A DNA stretch of 64,000 nucleotides from Brasenia schreberi (lineage: Eukaryota > Streptophyta > Magnoliopsida > Nymphaeales > Cabombaceae). Under the pieces are notes generated by a model. That model was not told the origin of the DNA. It searched no databases and saw only the letters and a list, made by a program, of their open reading frames with translations. Positions 11,308-24,288 of this stretch are shown in pieces; within the stretch, counting starts at the first letter, position 1; each line of letters begins with the position of its first letter. A program made the translations under genes and the position numbers. Location of the stretch: the NCBI GenBank assembly GCA_036023115.1, contig JAYKKT010000040.1:4558501-4622500 (forward strand). Direction: 5' to 3'.

Positions 11308-11335
11308 AGCACTAGAGCTCCACATGGATAGATAA

Positions 11336-11400
11336 TTTTGCCACCACCAACACTTTGCACTGGCATATTAGCTATTTAAATCAAAAGCGAGGGTCTTTAA
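11336..11400. repeat. Local tandem duplication, end of unit 2
   Basis: CCACCACCAACACTTTGCACTGGCATATTAGC corresponds to the part of unit 1 that holds the SINE, here without it. The beginning of unit 2 is at 9293-9354, on the other side of the LINE. Confidence 0.7.
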
Positions 11401-11424
11401 GTCAAAAGAAAAGAAAGGTTTCTC

Positions 11425-11471
11425 TCTCTATATATACATATACATATATATATATATATACACATATGTAC

Positions 11472-11506
<35 letters not shown>

Positions 11507-11519
11507 TACACATATGTAC

Positions 11520-11558
<39 letters not shown>

Positions 11559-11597
11559 CATATGTGTATATATATATATATACATATATATATGTAA
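11425..11597. repeat. (TA)n / (TATG) microsatellite upstream of F3H
   Basis: About 170 bp of alternating TA broken by CATATG and TGTACA words, so the whole is largely self-complementary. It ends about 180 bp before the flavanone 3-hydroxylase start codon and so forms part of the upstream region of that gene. Confidence 0.95.
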
Positions 11598-11637
11598 AAT
11601 TAAACGTCGCTTAAGGTGGGGGAGTTGGCTATCGAGT

Positions 11638-11655
11638 CACACGTTTGAGTTAGGT
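11638..11655 (+). promoter_or_regulatory. Putative ACGT element plus MYB (AC-type) site
   Basis: CACACGT (11638-11644) is followed five bases later by GTTAGGT (11649-11655), the reverse complement of ACCTAAC, an AC element bound by R2R3-MYB proteins. Light-regulated flavonoid promoters commonly pair an ACGT box with a MYB site. A second AC element, ACCAACC, lies at 11728-11734, probably in the leader. A weak TATA-like TTTTTAAA is at about 11677. Function is inferred from motif and position only. Confidence 0.4.
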
Positions 11656-11774
11656 GAGCGGCTACCCTTCGCATCCTTTTTAAACCCGCCCCCCCTCACC
11701 CGCGCCTCTCTTCCCCTTCCGTCATCAACCAACCAACGTCAAAGCGAGATAAAGATCGAAGAAGGAGAGAAATA

Positions 11775-14868
<3,094 letters not shown>

Positions 14869-15314
14869 AACAGCGAAAACTATGCTAAGAATTGGATGAT
14901 GATGTTACTAAAAGAAATAATTTCATGTTGCTTGTTATTAAATGAAATAGTAGGAGTGCCTTTGATATTCTGTGGGTCAGGGAGTTTGTGGGTCAATGTT
15001 GCCTAGTATGCTTGACGTGGCTTTTCACTCGAAATCCATTAGCTGGTCAATGCCTGTTTTTGTGCCCGTGAAAAGTAGGAAAGATCGTTTTCTTTATTTG
15101 CACTCACAAATAAACTTCACATACACACACACAATATATATAATCGGATCTGGTCTCCACTGATATACTTATGTTGACGTATTGTTTTTGGGTGGAACGA
15201 TCTAATTTAAAAGGTTAAAGGTTTCTAAAAAATAGGTAGAACAATATTATTATTATTATTATGTATTCATGCCCCAAAAAGTAATAGTCAACATCGCTGG
15301 ACAGGATTCAATCA

Positions 15315-15362
<48 letters not shown>

Positions 15363-15626
15363 AGCATAATCTATGCATTTACACACCTATACTTAAAATC
15401 ACTTTGTGATTTCCAACGTGATAATCAACTATAGAAGTTTAAATTTAAAAAATATTTAATGTACATATTAATACAAAGATACTTTTTAACTTTTAAATTC
15501 AAATCTCGAGTACTCATCATGTTGAAAAGATGAGTTATAAATATACATATCTACCTAACATAGGAAGACAATTGGAGTGAAGCTCTGAAAACTAGTCACG
15601 TACGGCGCGGAAACTGATCGACGGCC
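14869..15626. other. F3H downstream region and upstream region of the next gene
   Basis: It contains an AATGAAAT-rich segment after the F3H stop that may hold the polyadenylation signal, a TTATTATTATTATTA run at 15247 and a (TA)n tract at 15318-15360. No further coding exon is recognised. Confidence 0.6.
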
Positions 15627-16007
15627 ATGGCTACAAGGCGCGACTCTTCGTTCCTCTCTGCACTCACTTCCTCACCTCTGCCTTATCCTGTACTGTTGAT
15701 AGTTGTTCTCGTCCTTCTTCTCTTAGGAGTCTCTTCTTACTTGTCTTACGAATCTGCCATAGAGGACGTGGTTGAGCAATTACATTGGGTGTTGCTGGTT
15801 GTTCCTGTGATCATGCTGCTGATCATTCAATGGTTATCGGCGTACGAAGACCTCCGCAGTGCGTTTGGGCTTCCGCAAATCAACAGGAAGGGAAGGCCGA
15901 GTGAAGGCAGTTCACCATGGGGAGTTGCTGCTGTCCTAGTGGTGCTTCTTGTCATGATCTACTTCCAACCTACTTTTCTTGATCAATGGCTCTTTTTCAG
16001 TGATTAA
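15627..16007 (+). CDS. Small plant-specific membrane protein, three TM segments
   Basis: A single-exon open frame of 126 residues. The N-terminus MATRRDSSFLSALTSSPLPYP is followed by hydrophobic segments at about residues 18-40, 53-72 and 97-118. A polar loop (RKGRPSEGSSPWGVAA) lies between the second and third. Many plants have uncharacterised proteins of this size and layout, with an early LTSSPLPYP motif and a conserved P-S-E-G-x-S-P-W-G before the last helix; I recall the family but no function. There is no signal-peptide cleavage site, so it is probably an integral membrane protein. It lies 760 bp downstream of F3H in the same direction with its own upstream region. The start codon context (GCCATGGCT) is strong. 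Nothing suggests a pathway link with F3H. Confidence 0.85.
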   Translation: MATRRDSSFLSALTSSPLPYPVLLIVVLVLLLLGVSSYLSYESAIEDVVEQLHWVLLVVPVIMLLIIQWLSAYEDLRSAFGLPQINRKGRPSEGSSPWGVAAVLVVLLVMIYFQPTFLDQWLFFSD

Positions 16008-16032
16008 CGCCCGCCTTTATGTGCATGTATGT

Positions 16033-16134
<102 letters not shown>

Positions 16135-16199
16135 ATAGCAGTACATGAAAAACCAAGTTAATTATGTATATATTACATGAAAAACCAAGTTAATTATGT

Positions 16200-16742
16200 A
16201 TATATTATATGCTACAGGAACGAGATGCTTTGTAATGGAATTGTAGATTGCCACATGTTTGTCTCTCAAGGGCATATACTTCCAAGCTCTTTCTTTTTCT
16301 GAATCTGGTTCTTTCGAGAATTAAGTGGATTAAGTGGGAGTCATTTCTAGAAATCATTAAGAAAGACCATCTTTTCATCCTTACGGTGGTATGAAGAGGT
16401 GGTTGTGGCTACCAATCTTTCATTTTCTTCCTTTTGACTGGAGTGATATCCTTTTATTGAATGACTGAATGAAAGATTTGTTCTGAAAATGAAACAACGA
16501 GTTGTGAGGAAGCGATCCTCCAAAAAACCCAAGAGTATGATTCTTTTGATATGTAACTCGAAAGAGTTTAGATATTCCATGGACTCGACCGGAGGATGAA
16601 AGATTCCTACCTCTTGTCCTGACTCCTGAAAGAATGGAATGCAAGCGAGCCGGTGAAAAACTCGATCCCGACCCTGTTGAGGATGAGAGAAAGAAGGAAA
16701 TCAAACAGGAAAGGCTAGGATCTCTGCTCGATAGGATGAATT
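16200..16742. other. Unassigned unique sequence before duplication copy B
   Basis: More balanced in base composition than its surroundings and free of microsatellites, with two overlapping minus-strand open frames (16347-16580, 16420-16902) but no recognisable domain. The texture resembles plant mitochondrial intergenic DNA, so a nuclear insertion of organelle DNA is possible but unproven. It directly abuts the start of copy B. Confidence 0.3.
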
Positions 16743-16901
16743 GGAATCTAAAGGTTGTCTTAAATCGCATGATCATGGAGTGCACAAAGCAATAGCTCAC
16801 CTGGCTAGGGTGTGGATTCATTTGTTGGTAATGAGTTCGATAACTGGTGTGTGCATGTGGCTTCGACCTCTCATTGTAACGCAAAAATAATCCCATGATC
16901 A
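16743..16901. repeat. Segmental duplication copy B, left part
   Basis: Matches positions 1-160 with a few substitutions. It is cut off at 16901 by the copia element; the remainder resumes at 22056. The last five bases, GATCA, are one side of the target duplication. Confidence 0.9.
16783..16895 (+). mobile_element. tRNA-like SINE copy 5 (duplicate of copy 1)
   Basis: AATAGCTCACCTGGCTAGGG and GAGTTCGATAAC correspond one-to-one with the SINE at 42-152, as expected from the segmental duplication. The copia insertion lies at its 3' end. Confidence 0.75.
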
Positions 16902-16992
16902 TGTTACAAAATGGTGGCCATTTTCGGCTCGAGTAATTGTTGGACTGGTCATCCGGCCGTTACCTAGGGATCAGGCCAAACCAAATAATGGA
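16902..16992 (+). repeat. Remnant of copia 5' LTR
   Basis: Aligned with 21640-21730 (shared ends TGTTACAAAATGGTGG.. and GATCAGGCCAAACCAA). Beyond this the sequence is unlike the 3' LTR, so about 320 bp of LTR plus the primer-binding site are missing or replaced. Confidence 0.8.
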
Positions 16993-17006
16993 AAGAGGCA
17001 AAATGG

Positions 17007-17080
17007 GCCAAAACAGCCGAAACAGCTAGAGGCTAAAACAACTGAAACATCTGAGGCCGAAACAGTCGAAGCAACCAGAG
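17007..17080 (+). repeat. Three-copy 24-25-bp minisatellite in copia leader
   Basis: Three degenerate units: GCCAAAACAGCCGAAAC.. (17007-17031), GCTAAAACAACTGAAAC.. (17032-17055), GCCGAAACAGTCGAAGC.. (17056-17080). Each ends in a CTAGAG, TCTGAG or CCAGAG word. It lies where the 5' LTR body would be expected. Confidence 0.7.
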
Positions 17081-17531
17081 GCAAAATCGGCCAAAAAGAC
17101 AGAAATGCCCCTGACCCATTTCAGATATTACGTAGTCTGCCATGATAAAAAGATAGTTTTACCCCTTGACAGTTTTTGAAAAGTACAGGAAAACAAGGGA
17201 CTGTTATTTTACGATATTGTCCAACCCGGGTTTAGATAATTTCGTTTCTGCCACTCAGTCAAAAGATGGGTTTACCCTTGTTCTTTTGGAAAAATTATAG
17301 ATTCACCCTGAGAGTTAAAATTATGATTTTAACCCCGATCAGTTGTGAATTTTACAGGAATACCAAATAGTAATTTTACGAGTTTGTTCTTGTGATTTTA
17401 TAAAAATTACAAAAGAGGACAGAAAATTTGTTTTGCTTCATATTCTTTATCAGTTTAACATGTCTCTTGCTTTGTGTGTTTTTGTTTCCTTTTAGACTGC
17501 TTGATTGATATTTTTGCCAAACACCTAAAAA

Positions 17532-18400
17532 TGAGTTCTAGGATATGTGTGTCCGAACTAGCAAAAACAGAAAAGCTAAACGGTTTGAACTTCTAGACTT
17601 AAAAGAGAAGAATCCCACTGGCTCTAAAACTAGAAGGTGTAGAGTATGTTTTAAAGGAAACAGTGCGTCTTCCACCACCAGACGCAAACCAGCAACAGTT
17701 AAAAATGTATAAAATATTTCTAAAGGACGATACCATAGCAAGAACAATCATGTTAACTTAAGATGACCTGATTAGGGTCTTTGAAGAATATGAGACCACC
17801 AAAGAGTTGTTTGACTCATTAACAGCTGAGTACGATACAACTACAAAATTATATGTGTAGTCGCTACTAAAGAAATACAACTCCTTTAGAATGAAAGAAG
17901 GAGAAAATGTAGTAGAGCATGTAAATCACATGCTGGTAATGGCTAGAGACTTAGCCGTAGCAAAATCAATCATCCCCGAACCAATACAGATATCAACCAT
18001 ACTGAACAGTTTACCTCCATCATGGAATATGGTCACCACTGCCTTAAGATTAGGGCCAGAAATCAACCTTTCTAAGTTGCCCCTAAAGCTAGCAATTGAG
18101 CAAGAATATATGCTCAAAAACAAAAAAGAGAAATTGTTAGTGGTCCAGGATGAGTTAGCTTCTAGCTCCAAATCCAACTAAAAAAAGAAATCAAATAAAA
18201 GGTTTGGCAAGAATAACAAGAAAGGCAGTTAAAATTTTAAGAAATCATAGGAAACCGCTTCTCGATAAGTGTTTCAACTGTGGAAAGATAGGACACTACA
18301 AAAGAGATTGCTGTAACAAGAAATGTGGAGGAAACAACCCACAGTACAGACAGTCGGAGAAGCAAGATATAATCTGTGTAATTTCAGAATGTTTATACTT
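17532..18400 (+). pseudogene. Copia Gag with zinc knuckle, broken
   Basis: Gag-like reading with several in-frame stops between 17532 and 17860, a clean segment 17891-18181 (LPPSWNMVTTALRLG, typical of copia Gag), and after a frame change the CCHC knuckle CFNCGKIGHYKRDC near 18270-18310 (C-x2-C-x4-H-x4-C). The intact protein would package element RNA into particles; this copy cannot produce it in one frame. Confidence 0.8.
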
Positions 18401-18409
18401 AGACCGTCC

Positions 18410-21400
18410 AATTACAGGTTGGTGAATAGACTCGGGAGTTACAAGACATATCTCAAAGACCAAGGAAGGGGCAATTAACCTGAAGGAATACCAACCCGGA
18501 GAACATCATGTATATATGAAAAACAATACTTTCTCAGATGATTTGGGTATTGGATCCTTTAGGATATTTGTACAAGGCAAACCAATTATACTGACCTATG
18601 TGTTAATTGTGCTATCAATAAGGCGCAATCTGATCTCGGTCCCTGCCTTAGTTAAGAAGGGTTTTGAAGTTAGGTTTATACCTAACAAAGTGATTGTGGG
18701 TAAACATGGGAGAATCTTGTTCTCAAGAGAATTTGATGTAGAACAAGGACTGATCAAGTTATCTGATAATGAAAGTCATCAATCTTCTACTTATATTGAG
18801 AGTGTCTTTTCTGTTGATGTGAATATGTGGCATAAACGCCTAGGGCATATAAGTCTGAAAAAGTTAAGGAAATTATCCAACTTTGACTTATTGCTCGAAT
18901 TTGATGAAAAGACTTTCAACAAATATGAAGCTTGCATACAAGGAAAAATAACAAGGAAAGTCTTTTCCAAGAAAACAACAAGGACAACAACCCTGTTAGA
19001 AATTATTCACACAGATTTATGTGGACCTTTCAGGGTAAAGATACATCGAGAAAAGGGTTATTTTATAACCTTTATCGATGATTACTTTAGATATATGTAT
19101 ATATATCTTTTGACACATAAATCAGAGGCACTTGATGCTTTCAAAGAATATAAGCAAGAAGTAGAAAATCAATTAGGGCATTCGATCAAAGTCTTGAGAT
19201 AAGACAGAGGAGGTGAGTATACCTCGGAAGAATTCTTAGGATTGCAAAGACTTTGGTATTGCTAAACAAAACTCAATGCCCATGACACCTTAGCAAAATG
19301 GTGTAGCTGAAAGATACAATAGAACCTTGCTGAACATGACAAGGTCTATGCTGATTGATGCCTCTCTTCTAAGGGTATTTTGGGGAGAAGCAGTAAGTAC
19401 AACCGTTTACGTACTCAACAGAGTACCATATAAAGCTGTATTCACTACACCATATGAGATGTATTTTGGAAGAAAACCCAACGTAGGTCATCTCAGGAGG
19501 TGGGGATCAATTGGACATGTTAAGATCCTTGATCAGTCTAGAGATAAACTAAACAAGAGGTCCTTGAGGTGTATATTTATTGGATATCCAAAAGGTTCAA
19601 AAGGATATCGGTTTTAGTATAAGGATCACAGACTCATTGAAAGTAGAGATATTGAATTCTTAGAGGATTCTAAGAATGACATCCCGAAAAACAATAAGGA
19701 ATGTGTTGATGATTTGGTAGATTTAGACCAATCATCTTTTAAGCCCATAGAAGATCTTCCTGAAACTCGATACCTTAAATGGACATAAGAGGCAAGAGTC
19801 ACTCCGTCCTACTTAAAGGATTATCACACTTATCTTGCATAGGAAGTGTGTAATTCGGTAGATTTATATGAGTTGACTGATAACTTGACTTATCAGTAAG
19901 TAATAAACTCATCGAAAGTAAGGGAGAAAGCCATGGATGAGGAAATTGAATTCATTGAGAAAAACCAAGTCTGGAAATTGGTTGATTTGCCAAAAGGAAG
20001 AAAAGCTATAGGCTGTAAATGGGTTCTCAAAAAGAAATACAAGGTCGATGGTACAATCGATAAGTTTAAAGCGAGGTTGATTGCAAAGGGTTTTTCGCAA
20101 AAAGAGGGGATAGATTATGTTGAGACACATTCCCCAGTTATGAAATTTGCATCCATACGAATAATCCTAACAGTATCTGCATACTATGATTTGGATTTAC
20201 ATCAGTTAGATGTAAAGACAGCCTTTTTAAATGGTTATTTGGAAGAAATCATATATATGCAGCAACCCGAAGGATTTGTGGTTGAAGGCCAAGAAGATAA
20301 AGTATATAGGTTGAAAAAATCCCTATATGGCTTGAAACAGTCACCTCGCCAATGGTATTTGACCTTTCAAAATGTCATTATCGAACTTGGGTTTGTGGCT
20401 AACAAACTTAATCACTGTGTTTATGTCTAGAACAGTGGGAGTCACTTTGTCATCTTATCTTTATATGTAGATGACATATTGTTGACTGGAAATGACAATG
20501 AGATGATTGTCAAAACCAAGTCATGGTTGAACTCCAAGTTCGAAATGAAGGATATGGGGGAAGCATCCTATATCCTGGGTATAAAGATCTCTCGAGATAG
20601 ATAATCTAGACTCTTATGCCTAAGTCAAGAGAGAGATATAGACTATATCCTCAAGAAGTTCAAAATGGGTGAATGTAAGTCTGCAGATACAACTGTTGCA
20701 AAAGGGGTGAAATTGAGTAAGGCTGATTGTCCCGGTGAAGGAGATGATAAGCCTAATGTTTCTTATGCACAAGTTGTTGGCAGCTTCATGTATGCTATGT
20801 TGTGTACAAGGCCAGATATCAACTTTGTTGTTTGTTCTTGTCAGTAGATATCAAAGTAATCGTAGTTGGCAGCATTGGGTAGCTGTGAAAAGGATTCTAA
20901 GATATCTAAAAGGAACAAAGAACTTGAAACTGTGTTTTCAAGCAAATGAACTGAAAGTGGTAGGATACTCATATGCTGACTTTGTTGGGAGCAAAGATGA
21001 CAGTAAATCAACCTCAAGACAAATATTCTTATTTGGAGGTGGTGCTGTTTCTTGGGCATGCAAGAAACAGGATTGTGTAATGTTGCATACACAGGAAGCT
21101 GAGTATGTTGCTTGTTGTATGACTGCAAAAAGTGTTTTCTAGATAAGCCGCTTCATACGAGATTTGAAGCTGGAGATAACACACGAGCCAGTGGTTATCT
21201 ATTGCGATAACAATGCAGCAATTACTCTTATTAAGAGTGGAGCAAATTGTTCGAAAAGCAAGTATATAATGGTAAAATACACTATGTTCATGATATGGTT
21301 ATGAGAAAGGAAATATCCATCTCAAACATGCCAACGAAAGAAATGTTAGCAGACTCCTTAACAAAAGGCATAACGGAAGAACTCTTCTCAAAACATGTTA

Positions 21401-21426
21401 GAAACATGGGTTTGAGATATGTTTGA
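18410..21426 (+). pseudogene. Copia Pol (protease, integrase, RT, RNase H), broken
   Basis: In order: protease motif DSGVTRHIS just after a TGA (18420-18470); GAG-pre-integrase MWHKRLGHISLKKL (~18826); integrase core with IHTDLCGPF and FIDDYFRYMYIYLL (~19005-19120) and, after a stop, DRGGEYTSEEF; reverse transcriptase with CKWVLKKKYKVDG, ARLIAKGFSQ, LDVKTAFLNGYLEE, LKQSPRQWY (19990-20360) and the catalytic YVDDILLTGND at ~20465; RNase H region ending with TKEMLADSLTKG near 21340. At least six in-frame stops (for example at 19201, 19617, 20428, 20602) plus a frameshift at ~20848. RT and integrase motifs are otherwise well kept, which suggests decay is fairly recent. Confidence 0.9.
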
Positions 21427-21427
21427 T

Positions 21428-21533
21428 TTGTTGTATAGGCAAACAACCATACAACAGATATACAATTGTTGTATAGGTAAATAACCATACAATAGATAAT
21501 TTGTTGTGTAAGGAAATAACCACATAACAGGTT
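21428..21533 (+). repeat. Triplicated hairpin motif before the polypurine tract
   Basis: Three tandem copies of about 37 bp, each pairing a TTGTTGTATAGG word with CCATACAACA a few bases later so that each unit can fold on itself (starting at about 21428, 21466 and 21501). It lies between the end of Pol and the 3' LTR. Confidence 0.75.
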
Positions 21534-21639
21534 ATGATTACAATAGTAATTAGGAATCGATATAACTAAGGAAAACCCCTAAAAAGTAGGAAGAAAACTA
21601 GTATGTCGATACACTTGGCTCGAATGACCAAGTGGGAGA

Positions 21640-22050
21640 TGTTACAAAATGGTGGTCATTCTCGGCTTGGGTAACGGCTAGACTAGCCATCCAACCGTTA
21701 CCTAAGGATCAGGCCAAACCAAGTAACAGACAACTGTTACCGAAAATCCGGTAACGGCCATCCGTTAAAGCTCCTAGACGAGAGAAGCCATAGGTGAATA
21801 AGCACGGACAAATGGGGGAGCGCCTGCCTATAAAGGCAGGGACATACAGAGACAGTGAGACATAGAGAGAAATACCGAAAAATTACAGAGAAAACACAAA
21901 AACAACATTTGTTTGTGCAAGCCCCTGTGAGGGAACCTCGTGTCCATCGTCTTTACTGCTGCGCCATTTTCATCTCTGCAAAAACAAAGAGCTCCTGGAA
22001 TCCAGCGATCATCAAAAACCTTCACAGCAAGATAATTTTCTTCACTGTCA
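21640..22050 (+). repeat. Copia 3' LTR
   Basis: 411 bp, TGTTACAAAATGG to CTGTCA, directly after the purine tract AGTGGGAGA (21631-21639) and followed by the GATCA duplication. A TATAAA-like CTATAAAGGCAGG at ~21827 could be its promoter. Confidence 0.88.
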
Positions 22051-22055
22051 GATCA

Positions 22056-23435
22056 TGGAAGCACATGTCCAGCATGGCTCACGGCAAAGGGCCAGATCTT
22101 CGAGTTTTACTCTGCATCATTGTTGCAACCTCTTAAAGGGAGTTTCTCAAAGATACTGAAGGCAAAGGTCTCATTGCCATTCTTCTGCAAATATTAGTTC
22201 CTTTATATTCATCGCATCAATGGCAAACAGCTGCTTGGCATATGACAAATAGTATAAGCTAGCAATAGAGAGCATTGTATACCTTAACGCAAAGGTCTCA
22301 TGATCATTCTTCTGCAACTCTTACTTCCTTTATATTCATCACATCAGTGGCCAACAACTGCTTGGTATATGCCAAATAGTAGCAGTTAGCAACACAGATT
22401 TTTGTATACCTGGAACAAGAGATTAATCATCAAACACTCCTTATTTTTGACTGATTTCTTAATGCTTTTATTGTGCCACAAGTACTATTTTGGTCATAAC
22501 TTCTTAATAAAGAAAGCCGAGCAGAAGATAGAGGATGCCATATTTGTTCCAGTATCACAAATTTCAGTCTCTTTAAGAAGATCTAGAATTAGTCCTCAGT
22601 AAGGTATCCAAGAAAAAATATTTCTATTTATTCTATAATTAGATGAAAACACGAACACTTTCGAAACAAAAGAGATGTATGAAATGCTGTAGTTTCAGGC
22701 TTTCAGCATATTGATGATTGCATTAGCAGCATTGATCAGCCTGTAGGCATGGCTGAGTTTCATCCACAAGTGGGTAAAGGACTACTTTAGGACAATTTTA
22801 GTGTGAGAACGATGTCACGCGTTAGTTCAAGCCATTGCAGCCGTTTCATTTAATAGAATCAACTGTAGGATCCTTTTTAAGTTAAATAATTGAAACATGC
22901 AGGAGACCAGATCAAATTATTTTGGTAAATTCTACCCAGATAATCACAGTTAGATACAGACATTTTTTTGTTTTGGTAAAATGGGGAGGCGAAAACTCGC
23001 ACCGAGTCGAACTCATGACCCTCAACTTGTTAGTCGACCACCTAGCCAGGTGAGCTATTTCTCGCTCTGCAGATACTAACATTTTCTTCTGTAATTTCTC
23101 ATCTGCAATCATGGTTTTTATTATTGGCAAAGCTATGGCTAGGGAGATCTTTATCAGTATGCAGAGCCAGCCAGCTCTCGAACTCGAGGTCTTCAACTTA
23201 AAGGTTCTTTTCAGTGGAACTCCTAGTTACGGGTGGTGTCTACTTGATCTTAAATGAGGATCTTTGGCATGACAAGCAAGCATGAATTGGTTGTAAGTAG
23301 GAAATATGGCTTATCATGACAAATTTTACGTTTGGTGGGGAAATCACTCAACCCTGCATTTGGATTTGGGTTGGGTATGGAACTATTTTGAAAACACACA
23401 CACATATACTATATATATGTATGTATATACATATG

Positions 23436-23470
<35 letters not shown>

Positions 23471-23644
23471 ATGTATACATATAAAGTGTTTGGATCAACT
23501 CACTCACATCAATGATTGTTTTTCGAAAGAGTATAATAACAATATCCTTCATACTTTTTCAAAATCTCTTAAAAAATTTAAGTGGATGTATCATCGAAAA
23601 GCAATAAGTAGATATGTCTCAAGTGAGTAGAATATGGTTTTCCT

Positions 23645-23680
<36 letters not shown>

Positions 23681-24288
23681 GTAGGTATGTATAAAAGATA
23701 ATGAAACGAAACCTGTAAGTAAAAACCGATTTATGCCCGACTTGGTGTGCATCAAACCCAAGTTATCCAACAAGCAAACATGTTTTCACAAAACTACTGC
23801 TGATTACCGCACAAATGAATAATCTCTTGATAACTTATGGGCTTTAGTTTGTCTTAGATATCATAGGATAATTACTAAGCTCAATACCAATATTTATTGT
23901 CAAAAAAATTATTTTTTCAAGATTTTAATTTAAGTTGATGATATTAAGAATCGGACACAGATCCAACCGAACTCAGACATGAAAGGAACCATCATGGACC
24001 AACTGGCATTGAACTGGGACTTGATTTAAGCCAGACCTAGCTAAGATCCAAACTTTCTGTATCCGAATCCATCCGTTGACCACCTTGATCCAAACTTTCT
24101 GCTACTTATCAGAGAAAGCAACAGAAAGAGTCTGGCCTAAATTTACCTTCAACTGGGATCCTGTTTGAGTATGCACTCGAAAATTAAAAGAAGTAATTAT
24201 TTTATGACTAAAATGAAGAAAGATGTTTGGATGAACTTATTTAAGGTCGGAAGATCAGTGGCGGACCTAAGGCAAGGTGAGGCATGTG
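22056..24288. repeat. Segmental duplication copy B, right part
   Basis: Matches 158-2391 in order, including the SINE and both microsatellites. Small deletions relative to copy A include about 13 bp near 22483 and a few bases near 23875. After GGTGAGGCATGTGCC the copies differ because copy A is interrupted by an LTR. Confidence 0.9.
22966..23072 (-). mobile_element. tRNA-like SINE copy 6 (duplicate of copy 2)
   Basis: Nearly identical to 1059-1166, including the T-rich plus-strand tail and the boxes GCTCACCTGGCTAGG and GAGTTCGACTC on the minus strand. Confidence 0.75.

Larger units (their letters stand above)
16902..22050 (+). mobile_element. Ty1/copia element with 5-bp TSD, decayed
   Basis: A 5149-bp insertion between perfect GATCA duplications (16897-16901, 22051-22055). 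It begins TGTTACAAAATGG and ends CTGTCA. The identical TGTTACAAAATGG start of the 3' LTR is at 21640, directly after a purine tract. Internal domains in the order Gag, protease, integrase, RT, RNase H define copia. The 5' LTR matches the 3' LTR for only about 90 bp and then diverges, and no primer-binding site is visible. Stops and frameshifts occur throughout. The copy-A locus at ~155 is the matching uninterrupted site. Confidence 0.93.

Noticed and set aside
11355..11597. Long open frames of alternating Tyr-Ile on both strands
   Set aside because: Translations of the TA/TATG microsatellite. The same applies to frames at 45826-46017, 12569-12766 and 23316-23515.
16200..16742. Nuclear copy of mitochondrial DNA
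   Set aside because: Texture is suggestive but no mitochondrial gene or known motif is visible. Left as unassigned until searched against organelle genomes.
22072..22134. Short frame MAHGKGPDLRVLLCIIVATS present in both duplication copies
   Set aside because: Only 20 codons with an immediate stop. Presence in both copies merely reflects the recent duplication.
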